This document shows, piece by piece, positions 9,443-16,380 of a DNA stretch of 64,000 nt. The position numbers and the translations under genes were made by a program. The notes below the pieces were generated by a model, which saw only the letters and a program-made list of their open reading frames with translations, was not told the origin of the DNA and ran no database searches. Source of the stretch: HXMU1420-13 sp963691715 (GTDB taxonomy: Bacteria > Bacteroidota > Rhodothermia > Balneolales > Balneolaceae). The stretch covers positions 2,604,001 to 2,668,000 of the forward strand of contig OY829281.1 of assembly GCA_963691715.1 (NCBI GenBank), given 5' to 3'. How positions within the stretch are numbered: the first letter of the stretch is position 1; each line of letters begins with the position of its first letter.

Positions 9443-10027
9443 ATGCAAATAATACACCCCGAAACTTTGCTAGCCGCGTATAAACAAGGAATATTCCCTA
9501 TGGCTGAATCTCGCCATTCAGAAAGTGTAGATTGGTTTTCGGCAAATAGACGGGGCATTATTCCTATGGATGCATTTCATGTATCGAAAAACGTTCAACG
9601 ATTACTTCGACAAGAAAAATTCTCTGTAAAGATTAACACTTGTTTTACAAAGGTAGTGGAACGATGCGCACAAAGAGCAGATACGTGGATTAATGATTTA
9701 ATCATCAATTCTTATGATGTTCTTAACCAATATGGATATGCCCATTCCGTTGAGGTTTTTATGGATCAAGAACTAGTAGGAGGACTTTATGGCGTGCATC
9801 TTAACTCGGCTTTTTTTGGTGAAAGCATGTTTAAGAGTGTTCCCGAGGCCGATAAAGTGGCACTGTATTATTGTCATTCCATTTTGAAAAACAATAGGTT
9901 CAAACTTTGGGATACGCAATTTTATACGGAACACCTAGGTAGGTTTGGGTGCATCGAAATTGATAAAGATGAGTATGAACTATACTTGGAAGAAGCCATG
10001 AAGAAAGAGTGTGTATTTGTTTTGTAG
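9443..10027 (+). CDS. aat: leucyl/phenylalanyl-tRNA--protein transferase
   Basis: Transfers Leu or Phe from aminoacyl-tRNA to the N-terminus of proteins that begin with Arg or Lys, marking them for ClpAP under the N-end rule. The 194-aa protein has the family signature: AAYKQGIFPMAE near the N-terminus, VEVFMDQELVGGLYGV and the core FFGESMF, then KLWDTQFYTEHLGRFG. It is slightly shorter than the E. coli enzyme (234 aa) but has all the core blocks. 67 bp after the metalloprotease gene on the same strand, followed by a rho-independent terminator-like hairpin at 10212-10250. Confidence 0.96.
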   Translation: MQIIHPETLLAAYKQGIFPMAESRHSESVDWFSANRRGIIPMDAFHVSKNVQRLLRQEKFSVKINTCFTKVVERCAQRADTWINDLIINSYDVLNQYGYAHSVEVFMDQELVGGLYGVHLNSAFFGESMFKSVPEADKVALYYCHSILKNNRFKLWDTQFYTEHLGRFGCIEIDKDEYELYLEEAMKKECVFVL

Positions 10028-10160
10028 GATGGGGTTACTAAAGCTGAACTCAATAATGCATTAAAAGACATCGTGTAGTTGTTCCAGATTTTGCCGAAGG
10101 CATTGGGGACCGGCTTGGTTCATCAATACCTCTAAGACCTGTTTTGGGAGCCAAGATATT

Positions 10161-10196
10161 GTCATTTCGATCCCGATGAATCGGGATCGAAATGAC
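10161..10196. repeat. perfect 17-bp-arm palindrome, member of a dispersed repeat
   Basis: GTCATTTCGATCCCGAT and its exact reverse complement are separated by GA. Shorter or decayed relatives occur at about 11345-11377, 11552-11567 and 62701-62728, always in non-coding DNA and near the leader repeats. This is the behaviour of a REP-like or miniature mobile palindrome rather than of a gene-specific terminator. Confidence 0.85.
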
Positions 10197-10211
10197 AAAC
10201 ACACAAATGTT

Positions 10212-10250
10212 AAAATAACTCCTCTTTAACAAAAAGTGGAGTTATTTTTT
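10212..10250 (+). terminator. intrinsic terminator-like hairpin downstream of aat
   Basis: The stem AAAATAACTCC (10212-10222) pairs exactly with GGAGTTATTTT (10238-10248) around a 15-nt loop and continues into a run of Ts. It would stop transcription from aat. Because the 5' arm begins with A residues it could also work in the other direction. Confidence 0.7.
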
Positions 10251-10255
10251 AGCAA

Positions 10256-10315
10256 GAATAAGTATATGCTTTAGCTTACCAATAAATTATGTTTGTTCAG
10301 TTTATCATTTTGTTG
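10256..10315 (+). repeat. leader repeat, copy C (short form), ending in GTTG
   Basis: Contains the family core TTACCAATAAATTA followed by a TTTG-rich stretch and TCATTTTG, then GTTGGAG at 10312-10318. Copies A (before 11965), B (before 14806) and D (before 62862) share this core and the terminal TTTTGTTG. The TCATTTTG/TTATTTTG/TAATTTTG box resembles the Bacteroidota promoter -7 element TAnnTTTG, so the repeat may carry a promoter. After GTTG the flank continues as AATTCGCTCCGCTCAT, a sequence that reappears after the reverse-transcriptase unit at 16437-16452. Confidence 0.65.
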
Positions 10316-10358
10316 GAGAAGAATTCGCTCCGCTCATTTGGAAATCCAGCACAAATAC

Positions 10359-10388
10359 TGTACATTTTTTTGTACAAAATACTGTACA
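10359..10388 (+). promoter_or_regulatory. YefM-type operator: three TGTACA boxes
   Basis: TGTACA occurs at 10359-10364, 10371-10376 and 10383-10388, exactly 12 bp apart, ending 17 bp before the antitoxin start. TGTACA is the known core of the yefM-yoeB operator in E. coli, where two boxes are spaced 12 bp centre to centre. Here there are three. One box per helical turn plus about 1.5 bp would favour cooperative binding of antitoxin dimers along one face. This supports both the identity of the operon and its autoregulation. Confidence 0.85.
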
Positions 10389-10404
10389 CTTAAATTCAAT
10401 CATT

Positions 10405-10668
10405 ATGAGAGCAATAACAATTTCCACTCTACGAAAGAATATCAAAAAACATTTTGACTATGTTTCAAAGTCAATGGAAGTGATCATTGTACCTCGAAGT
10501 AAAGGGGAGGATGCAGTTGTTATAATGTCTATTAACGAATACAATTCATTGAAAGAAACAGAGCATGTATTATCTACAAAGGCTAATAGAAATAGACTAA
10601 TGGAATCAATCGAGCAAATCGATAATGGAGATTTAGTTGAATACAATGAAGATGAAATTTACCTTTAA
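10405..10668 (+). CDS. yefM: YefM/Phd-family antitoxin
   Basis: An 87-aa antitoxin with the Phd/YefM N-terminal DNA-binding fold: MRAITISTLRKNIKKHFDYV then VIIVPRSKGEDAVVIMSINEYNSL, which are typical of YefM. The acidic C-terminal helix (about 58-87) would neutralise the toxin. It overlaps the toxin start by 1 base (TAATG), a standard toxin-antitoxin arrangement. The operator with three TGTACA boxes lies directly upstream. The pair sits between leader copy C and an attC-like element, so it may be a cassette that stabilises the array. Confidence 0.93.
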   Translation: MRAITISTLRKNIKKHFDYVSKSMEVIIVPRSKGEDAVVIMSINEYNSLKETEHVLSTKANRNRLMESIEQIDNGDLVEYNEDEIYL

Positions 10669-10946
10669 TGAATATAGATTTTACTGCACACGGATGGGAA
10701 GATTTTAGTTATTGGATAGATACTGACAAAGACACAGCAATTAAGATTAAAGAACTTATAAAATCAATCAAGCAGAATCCATTCAAAGGTTTAGGCAAAC
10801 CAGAACCATTGAAACACGGATTGAAAGGATTTTGGTCAAGAAGAATAACAGGAGAACATAGATTAGTTTATAGAGTATCAGGGGAAAAAGGTGTTGACCA
10901 AAAATGTATTATTATACAATGCAGATTCCATTATGATGACAAATAA
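10668..10946 (+). CDS. yoeB: YoeB/Txe-family mRNA interferase toxin
   Basis: A 92-aa RelE-superfamily endoribonuclease that cleaves mRNA on the ribosome. The sequence shows the YoeB blocks WEDFSYW, IKSIKQNPFKGLGKPEPLKH, FWSRRITGEHRLVYRV and the C-terminal CRFHYDDK. The catalytic Glu (in GKPEPL), Arg (SRRIT) and penultimate-region His (FHY) are all present, so it should be active. Coupled to the antitoxin gene by a 1-base overlap. A half-site TTGCCAACAATGGCTATT starts 8 bp after its stop codon. Confidence 0.93.
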   Translation: MNIDFTAHGWEDFSYWIDTDKDTAIKIKELIKSIKQNPFKGLGKPEPLKHGLKGFWSRRITGEHRLVYRVSGEKGVDQKCIIIQCRFHYDDK

Positions 10947-10953
10947 AAGCCAG

Positions 10954-11255
10954 TTGCCAACAATGGCTATTAGTAATTGCTTGTTCTCGACTACTTCTCA
11001 AAATCCTCGCGGACTTTCAGTTTGATGTGTACTTGTAAAGTTAAGTGCTAAACCAACTACTCATAGCTGAGACTGTTAATGAAGAACCAAATGAATGCTC
11101 TACTAATTTTAACTTGTAATCTGAGAAATTTGCTTCTGTCATTTCAATTCTAAAAAAATAATTAACAAGTGAATATTATAACATTTAACATGTTGTCAAT
11201 AATAATCTATATTTATCAATACTTGTAAATAACAACAATAGCCAATAACGGCCAA
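10954..11255. repeat. attC-like element with long spacer, downstream of YefM/YoeB
   Basis: The left half TTGCCAACAATGGCTATT (10954-10971) and the right half AATAGCCAATAACGGCCAA (11237-11255) are inverted and imperfect: AATAGCCA matches exactly and the outer GGC block matches with mismatches between. This is the geometry of an integron attC site (R''-L'' ... L'-R') with about 265 nt between the halves. The spacer has no open reading frame that I can support. The outer right box is degraded, so the site may be inactive. Confidence 0.5.
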
Positions 11256-11474
11256 ACTTAATATGGGTCTTATTTCTTTTTCAAAGTTCTTGGATTTACT
11301 CTTACAGTAGGGAGATAACAAAGCTCTATTCATGGTGGACTTTTGTCATTTCGATCCCGATTCATCGGGAGAGAAATCTAGGGATTTAACCTAATGTAGA
11401 GCAGTAGTTGTTACCTTTAAAATGCGTTAACCACCTCGTCGTCATTTTGGAAGTTATCCAGAATCTGTAAGGAT

Positions 11475-11511
11475 TGATTCGTTGATCATGGGCTACCCAT
11501 ATAACAAAGCC
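11475..11511. repeat. dispersed repeat TGATTCGTTGATCATGGG, copy 1
   Basis: The same segment, with changes, occurs at 62491-62527 and 62651-62685. Each copy runs from TGATTCGTTGATC through a short variable part into AAAGC. The two regions that carry it are about 51 kb apart and both precede a leader repeat. Confidence 0.75.
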
Positions 11512-11640
11512 AAATACATTTTCTTGGCATTTAAAAGAGGTAAGACTCCTCTCCCGATGAATCGGGAACAGAGTGACTCTAGAAAAGGAATGATGAATAA
11601 CCGTCATCTGCTGCAAATCCACCAAACAAATATTAAAGTC

Positions 11641-11660
11641 ATTCCCACGAAAGTGGGAAT
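11641..11660. repeat. ATTCCC-N8-GGGAAT 20-mer, copy 1
   Basis: A 20-bp palindrome with arms ATTCCCAC/GTGGGAAT. It fits exactly the form of the neisserial dRS3 repeat (ATTCCC-N8-GGGAAT), which serves there as a target for a filamentous-phage recombinase. Followed by CTAGAT, as is the second copy. Confidence 0.8.
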
Positions 11661-11755
11661 CTAGATAGGTATAAAAACCGATACTTGCTTTACCATCCAG
11701 ATCCCGGCTTTCGCCGCGGGATGACGTTGAATAAAGAACCATGGGAGTAATGGGC

Positions 11756-11775
11756 ATTCCCGCGTAGGCGGGAAT
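11756..11775. repeat. ATTCCC-N8-GGGAAT 20-mer, copy 2
   Basis: Arms ATTCCCGC/GCGGGAAT around GTAG, followed by CTAGATGC. It forms the left end of leader copy A. The equivalent place in copy B (about 14601-14620) has a decayed version, CCCGCATAGGCAGTAATCTAG. Confidence 0.8.
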
Positions 11776-11965
11776 CTAGATGCTTAAACAAATAGCCCTC
11801 AATTAAAAGGTAATTTATTTATAGTATGATTATGCATATGTTGAGGCGTATAATTAGGTTACTTTTATTCATTTTATCCTTCGAATTTAGTGGGGTAAAG
11901 TGAGTAACACGTAAAGATATAATAGGGATAAAGTGAACTGAGTTCATTTTATTATTTTGTTGTAT
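11756..11965 (+). repeat. leader repeat, copy A (long form), ending in GTTG
   Basis: About 210 bp that align along their whole length with copy B (about 14600-14806): CTAGATGCTTAAACAAATAG, ATGATTATGC, TTACTTTTATT, ATAGGGATAAAGTGAACTGA and GTTCATTTTATTATTTTGTTGT. Near the right end TGAACT-G-AGTTCA forms a 13-bp palindrome. Copies C and D lack about 85 bp between the TTTTATT block and the final TTTTGTTG. The box TTATTTTG just before GTTG may be a promoter -7 element. GTTGTAT (11959-11965) would be the recombination core of the unit that begins here. Confidence 0.75.
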
Positions 11966-11980
11966 GCCATTAAATCCTAT

Positions 11981-12370
11981 ATGAATAAGTCACTTAAAAT
12001 AGCAGTTGAAAAAGAAAGCGAGGAAGACTTGATTAATTGTCTAGAATTAAAAAAAGCAAATGACATTGATTCTAGTCAATATGACTTAATTGAAAAAGCT
12101 CTTTCTGGAAAGTGGCATAGTCAACATGAAGACCTAGTGAATACAATTTATCTAGAAAGCCTAAAAGATAACAGATTCGTAGAGCCAATTCTTCAAATCG
12201 CTTTGAATAAAGAAATTTTCAGACCGTACGATGATGGATTAGAATCGACTTTAAGGAAATGTGTACACGCATTAAAAACAATTGATTCGGAGAAATCAAC
12301 TGCTGCGCTAAATAGACTGAAAGAACTGAATAACGACAATGTGGAATGTGCATTGGAAATGTATAAATAG
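11981..12370 (+). CDS. hypothetical helical protein (HEAT-like), cassette-borne
   Basis: A 129-aa soluble protein, predicted all-helical. Residues about 40-125 read as short helix pairs (EDLVNTIYLESLKDN, VEPILQIALNKEI, LESTLRKCVHALKTI, KSTAALNRLKELN), like HEAT-type repeats. I do not recognise a family. The frame is open back to TTG 11957, but that start would lie in the leader and the GTTGTAT core. ATG 11981 is the sensible start. It follows leader copy A and ends 8 bp before the attC-like left half at 12379. Cassette genes of integrons are often small unknowns of this kind. Confidence 0.75.
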   Translation: MNKSLKIAVEKESEEDLINCLELKKANDIDSSQYDLIEKALSGKWHSQHEDLVNTIYLESLKDNRFVEPILQIALNKEIFRPYDDGLESTLRKCVHALKTIDSEKSTAALNRLKELNNDNVECALEMYK

Positions 12371-12378
12371 AAAAACAG

Positions 12379-12455
12379 CATACAACAATGGCTATAAAGC
12401 ATAGGCCTAACCAACCAAACCGTTGTACGACATTTTAGCCAGAACGTTGTGTGAG
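12379..12455. repeat. attC-like element between the 129-aa gene and the M48 gene
   Basis: The left half CATACAACAATGGCTATAAA (12379-12398) pairs with the right half TTTTAGCCAGAACGTTGTGT (12433-12452). The outer boxes ATACAAC/GTTGTGT and the inner boxes TGGCTA/TAGCCA are complementary, separated by unpaired spacers of unequal length (AA against GAAC). This gives the two-box, bulged stem of an attC site. A nested shorter right half, CAAACCGTTG (12416-12425), has the same form as the only right half after the reverse-transcriptase gene. The next gene starts 20 bp beyond the outer GTTG. Confidence 0.65.
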
Positions 12456-12471
12456 ATTAAGAAATGAATCA

Positions 12472-14544
12472 ATGACAAAAAGAGAAATCAAAATTTCATC
12501 AGAGTTTAAGGCTCAAACTACCAAAGCGATAATGTCAATCACATTTTTCATTTTGACATATGTTCTTATGTTAGTCTTGGCTGTTGGTTTGACTGCTTTA
12601 TGCATCTATGGAGGTATTATGTTAATAGCTATCCGACCAATGTTTATCACAGTAGCACTGGGAATTGGATTAGCAAGTTTAGGTGTGCTGGTTTTAATCT
12701 TCTTACTAAAGTTTATATTTAAATCACACAAAGTTGATCGATCCCACCTTTTCGAAATTACTAAAGAAGATGAACCTGAACTTTTCGACCTCATTAATAA
12801 GATAGTGAATCAGGTTGGTACAACATTTCCTAAAAAAGTTTATCTATCAACTGATGTAAATGCAGCAGTTTTCTATGACTCTAGTTTTTGGAGTATGTTC
12901 TTGCCAGTAAAAAAGAACCTTCAAATAGGATTGGGACTTGTGAACACAGTTTCTAAAACAGAACTAACAGCAATTTTGAGCCATGAGTTTGGCCATTTTT
13001 CCCAAAAGACCATGAAACTAGGGAGCTATGTTTATAATGTAAATCAAGTAATCTATAATCTACTTTACGATAATGAATCCTATGATAGGCTAATTCAAAG
13101 CTGGGCTAATTTAAGTGGCTATTTTTCAATTTTTGTTGTTTTGGCTGTAAAAATTATAGAAGGAGTACAGTGGTTTTTAAGGCTAGTTTATGATGTAGTA
13201 AATAAGAGCTATATGGGTTTGTCAAGAGAAATGGAATTTCATGCAGATGAAATTGCCGCCAATATAACTGGATTTGAACCTTTGAAAGATTCATTACTTA
13301 GAATGTCAATAGCAGACTATTCTTTCAACTATGTTTTATCCTTTTATGAAGAAAGAATAGATTCAAATCAAAAAAGTGAAAATTTATATAAGGAGCACTT
13401 ATTTGTAATAAATTTTCTTGCTAAAGACAGTAATTTTAAAATTGAAAATGGTCTCCCTAGGGTTACTTATGATGATTTAAACAAATTCAATAAATCAAAA
13501 TTAGTAATTAAAGATCAATGGGCTTCACACCCAAGTACTGAGGATAGGATAGAGATGTTGGAAAAAACCAGTATGTCTTCTCAAGAGATAGAATTTATTC
13601 CTGCATCTAAGGTTTTCACGAACATTGTTAAAACTCAAGAAAAACTTACCAATAAGATATTTAACAATGTTCAATATCAAAGAGAACCGATTTCTATTCC
13701 ATTTGAAGAGTTCAAAAATGAATATAAAAAGGAGTTTTCAAAAAATTCATTTGCTAAGGTCTACAATAGTTATTACGACAACAAGAACCCTATCCAGTTT
13801 GATATAAATGCTGCAAAGTCAATTGATGAATTAGCAGAAATTGATGAAATATTCTCTGACGACAAGGTTGATTTAGTCTATACTGCCATAGCCCTCCAAA
13901 ATGACATTGAGACTATTAAGCAAATTGCTGAAAAAGTTATTCCAATTAAAACATTTGATTACGATGGTCAAAAGTACAAACAAAAAGATAGTAAAGAGCT
14001 AATAGAGAATCTTGATAAAGAACTTAAATTGACAAATGATAAAATCAAGCAAAACGACATTATAATATTTAATTTTTTTAGACAATGCGAACAAAAAGCT
14101 AATGACACTGCTGCATTGGAAAATATTTATAGAGAATTTTTCGATTTTGATAAAGAGTTAGATATCAAATACGAACCCTACATAAAACTTTCAAATGAAT
14201 TGCAATTTCTAGAGTTGACAACTCCTTTTGATCAGATTCGTTCAAATTTTGTAAAAATCAAACCCATTGAAGTAAAATTAAAATATGGTATTAAAGAAAT
14301 GTTATCGGACAGTAGGTATCAATCTGAAATAACAAAAGAGATCAAAGAGAATTTTGAATTATATCTTTCGAAACATTGGCAATATTTCGGTAATGAGAAA
14401 TATTATGACAATAATCTGGAAATCTTATTTACTGCAATGAATAATTATGCTTTTCTTTTATCAAGAGGGTATTTTTTATTGAAAAAGCAATTATTGGGTT
14501 ATCAAGAGAAAATTTTAAAAAACACACTATCAAACAATGAATAA
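12472..14544 (+). CDS. M48-family membrane zinc protease, cassette-borne
   Basis: A 690-aa protein (a GTG at 12451 in the attC core would add 7 residues, but ATG 12472 is preferred). Two membrane helices (about 18-50 and 55-85) precede the peptidase domain. The zinc motif is HEFGH at about residues 171-175, and the third ligand is the Glu in SREMEFHADE near 255, both standard for the M48 (HtpX/Ste24) fold. The C-terminal 350 residues are charged and helical (Lys/Glu/Asn-rich) and unlike HtpX. Arginine is coded mostly by AGA/AGG. It follows the attC-like element directly and has no own promoter that I can see. Its target is unknown. Confidence 0.88.
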   Translation: MTKREIKISSEFKAQTTKAIMSITFFILTYVLMLVLAVGLTALCIYGGIMLIAIRPMFITVALGIGLASLGVLVLIFLLKFIFKSHKVDRSHLFEITKEDEPELFDLINKIVNQVGTTFPKKVYLSTDVNAAVFYDSSFWSMFLPVKKNLQIGLGLVNTVSKTELTAILSHEFGHFSQKTMKLGSYVYNVNQVIYNLLYDNESYDRLIQSWANLSGYFSIFVVLAVKIIEGVQWFLRLVYDVVNKSYMGLSREMEFHADEIAANITGFEPLKDSLLRMSIADYSFNYVLSFYEERIDSNQKSENLYKEHLFVINFLAKDSNFKIENGLPRVTYDDLNKFNKSKLVIKDQWASHPSTEDRIEMLEKTSMSSQEIEFIPASKVFTNIVKTQEKLTNKIFNNVQYQREPISIPFEEFKNEYKKEFSKNSFAKVYNSYYDNKNPIQFDINAAKSIDELAEIDEIFSDDKVDLVYTAIALQNDIETIKQIAEKVIPIKTFDYDGQKYKQKDSKELIENLDKELKLTNDKIKQNDIIIFNFFRQCEQKANDTAALENIYREFFDFDKELDIKYEPYIKLSNELQFLELTTPFDQIRSNFVKIKPIEVKLKYGIKEMLSDSRYQSEITKEIKENFELYLSKHWQYFGNEKYYDNNLEILFTAMNNYAFLLSRGYFLLKKQLLGYQEKILKNTLSNNE

Positions 14545-14546
14545 CC

Positions 14547-14591
14547 GCAATTATGGTGGATTCGACAATACCCGAATCCACTCAGAATTGC
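14547..14591. other. strong imperfect hairpin directly after the M48 gene
   Basis: GTGGATTCG (14556-14564) pairs exactly with CGAATCCAC (14573-14581) around 8 nt, and the outer GCAATT (14547-14552) pairs with AATTGC (14586-14591) across a small internal loop. There is no T-run, so it is a poor intrinsic terminator. It stands where an attC-like element would be expected, but lacks CAACAATGG and GTTG boxes. Confidence 0.7.
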
Positions 14592-14599
14592 TAAAGTCC

Positions 14600-14806
14600 C
14601 CCCCGCATAGGCAGTAATCTAGATGCTTAAACAAATAGCCCTCAATAAAAAGATGATTTTTTACCGCATGATTATGCGTAAGTTGACGCTTACTAATAAA
14701 TTACTTTTATTCCGTTTATCCTTATAAATGAGTAGAGTAAAATGAATACACGTATAGATACAATAGGGATAAAGTGAACTGAGTTCATTTTATTATTTTG
14801 TTGTGT
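14600..14806 (+). repeat. leader repeat, copy B (long form), ending in GTTG
   Basis: Second long copy, aligned with copy A from CTAGATGCTTAAACAAATAG (from about 14619) to TTATTTTGTTGTGTG. It contains the core AATAAATTACTTTTATT (14695-14711) shared with copies C and D, the palindrome TGAACT-G-AGTTCA and the final GTTGTGT (14800-14806). The start codon of the reverse transcriptase lies 13 bp after it. Since some defence reverse transcriptases use an adjacent non-coding RNA, this leader is also the only place where such an RNA could lie upstream. Its sharing with another gene argues against that. Confidence 0.75.
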
Positions 14807-14819
14807 GTAATTAACAGAA

Positions 14820-16376
14820 ATGAGAAACATAAAAGAAACATCTATTGAATGGGCATTAAAACATGTAAGAAAGTTTTATGACTCTGATTTCTACCCTAAA
14901 TTATTCGAGTTCGATGCGATACAGCACAATTGGACAAAAGTTAAGACTGAATTATTAAATATTGACTTAGATAACTATGCCCCACAAACGCCCTTCATTT
15001 GTTTAGCACCGAAAAAAAATGCAACCTATCGAGTTGTTCATCAACTTGACCCAATTGACACTTTACTTTATACAGCAATTCTTTATGAATTCTCGGAAAA
15101 GATTGAATCTTATCGAATTCCAAACGATAAAAATATAGCTTGTTCATATAGAATTAACTCCGACATTCACGGGTCATTTTTCGGGACAGACTTAGATGGT
15201 TTTGCTAGATTTAAATCAAAATCATTAGAATTAGCAAAGCAAAATAAAGACGGTTATGTCCTTGTCTGTGATATCACGGATTTTTACAATCAAATATATT
15301 TGCATAGAGTAACAAACGTCTTGGAAGAAGCTGGCGTAGAATCACCTAAGATTCTTGAAGATTTTCTATCTGCTTTGAATTCAAATATTTCTAGAGGTGT
15401 GCCTGTAGGACCTGCTCCTAGTATTTTAGTTTCTGAGGCGATAATGGCAGATATTGACAAAAAAATCATTTCTCAAACGGCTTCATTCACAAGTTATGTT
15501 GATGATATGCATATTTATTTTGACACTTTTGAAGAAGCTAGTTTCTTTCTTCATGAACTGACCAAATATTTATATTCAAATCATAGACTTGTTCTTTCAA
15601 GCGAAAAGACATTTATTCTAAAAAATCAGAATTTTATAGCAAATTATTTCGAAGATGAAGAAAGTACAGAACAAGAAGCCATTCATAAAATATTAGCGGA
15701 ATCAGCAGAATCAGAAAACTACAACCCATATAGTTTTGGAATACCTGAAATCCCTGAATTTGAAGATTTAGAATCTAGTGAAAAATTTTCGGTGAGGTCA
15801 GACGCATACACAGAAATCTTTGAAAGAGCCCTTCAATTTGAACAAATTGATTTGGGAATAATGAGACATTTATTGAGGAAAGCTGGAAGATACAAGGTGC
15901 GCAGTATCCTACCTTTAGTATTTTCTAATTTCAGAAAATTACTACCAATTCTCAGAGAAATAGTAGTCTATTTTGAAAGGGTCTTAAATGAAAAGTCAGT
16001 AAAGGAATACAAAGATGACTTTCAGAATATATTAGATGATGACTTAGTACAGTTACCATATATCAACATTTGGATTTACACTTTACTGCAGAATCCTGTG
16101 TTTAATTTTGTTGAATTAAAAATTGATTACTCTAAAATACTTCGGGTACGAGAACAGGCTCTAATTGCAAAAAGATTAAAGGATACGACTTGGATAAAAG
16201 ATCATAAAGATGGACTAGATGTACTAGGACCTTGGGACAAAAGAGCCATACTTCACTCAGCTTTAATCCTATCTAATGATGAAATAAAACATTGGGCTGG
16301 GTTAGTATCATCACGAGGTGGTTTTTTAGATAAGTCTGTGGCTTCTTTTGTAATCTCAGAGAAAAAAAAGAAATAA
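14820..16376 (+). CDS. reverse transcriptase, probably of a defence-associated (unknown-group/DRT/Abi) type
   Basis: A 518-aa protein. The RT domain spans about 55-300: the fingers block RVVHQLDPIDTLLYTAI (71-87), motif A VLVCDITDFY with Asp151, motif B RGVPVGPAPS (192-201), the catalytic YVDD at 226-229 and motif D SSEKTF (260-265). The polymerase residues are intact. The C-terminal about 210 residues are helical with no known domain. There is no maturase, endonuclease or integrase domain, and no group II intron structure or retron msr/msd that I can see, so an intron or classical retron is unlikely. It is the only gene between leader copy B and an attC-like element. An antiphage role is inferred from the family. 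Confidence 0.88.
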   Translation: MRNIKETSIEWALKHVRKFYDSDFYPKLFEFDAIQHNWTKVKTELLNIDLDNYAPQTPFICLAPKKNATYRVVHQLDPIDTLLYTAILYEFSEKIESYRIPNDKNIACSYRINSDIHGSFFGTDLDGFARFKSKSLELAKQNKDGYVLVCDITDFYNQIYLHRVTNVLEEAGVESPKILEDFLSALNSNISRGVPVGPAPSILVSEAIMADIDKKIISQTASFTSYVDDMHIYFDTFEEASFFLHELTKYLYSNHRLVLSSEKTFILKNQNFIANYFEDEESTEQEAIHKILAESAESENYNPYSFGIPEIPEFEDLESSEKFSVRSDAYTEIFERALQFEQIDLGIMRHLLRKAGRYKVRSILPLVFSNFRKLLPILREIVVYFERVLNEKSVKEYKDDFQNILDDDLVQLPYINIWIYTLLQNPVFNFVELKIDYSKILRVREQALIAKRLKDTTWIKDHKDGLDVLGPWDKRAILHSALILSNDEIKHWAGLVSSRGGFLDKSVASFVISEKKKK

Positions 16377-16380
16377 ACTA

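Larger units (their letters stand above)
10947..11980. other. 1-kb non-coding stretch built of repeats
   Basis: No supportable gene. In order it holds the attC-like element (10954-11255), a segment GATAACAAAG...CTATTCATGG (about 11312-11337) that recurs near 62335-62360, a decayed CCCGAT/ATCGGG palindrome (11355-11370), a pair TTTTGGAA/TCCAGAAT (about 11446-11463), the segment TGATTCGTTGATCATGGG (11475-11492), another CCCGAT-GA-ATCGGG (11553-11566), two ATTCCC-N8-GGGAAT 20-mers (11641-11660, 11756-11775), the palindrome CCCGGC/GCCGCGGG (about 11703-11719) and leader copy A. Short open frames here cross the palindromes and are not convincing genes. Confidence 0.7.

Noticed and set aside
10030..10160. 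Possible gene remnant after aat (VVPDFAEGIGDRLGSSIPLR in one frame)
   Set aside because: It reads like protein for about 30 codons but has a stop upstream, no start, and no family I can name.
11386..11757. 123-residue open frame on the minus strand in the repeat region
   Set aside because: It runs across several palindromes and dispersed repeats, has no recognisable protein pattern, and the similar region at 62.3-62.9 kb is not open in the same way.
14600..14819. Retron msr-msd or DRT non-coding RNA upstream of the reverse transcriptase
   Set aside because: The segment is shared almost completely with the region before an unrelated gene, so it is better explained as a common leader.
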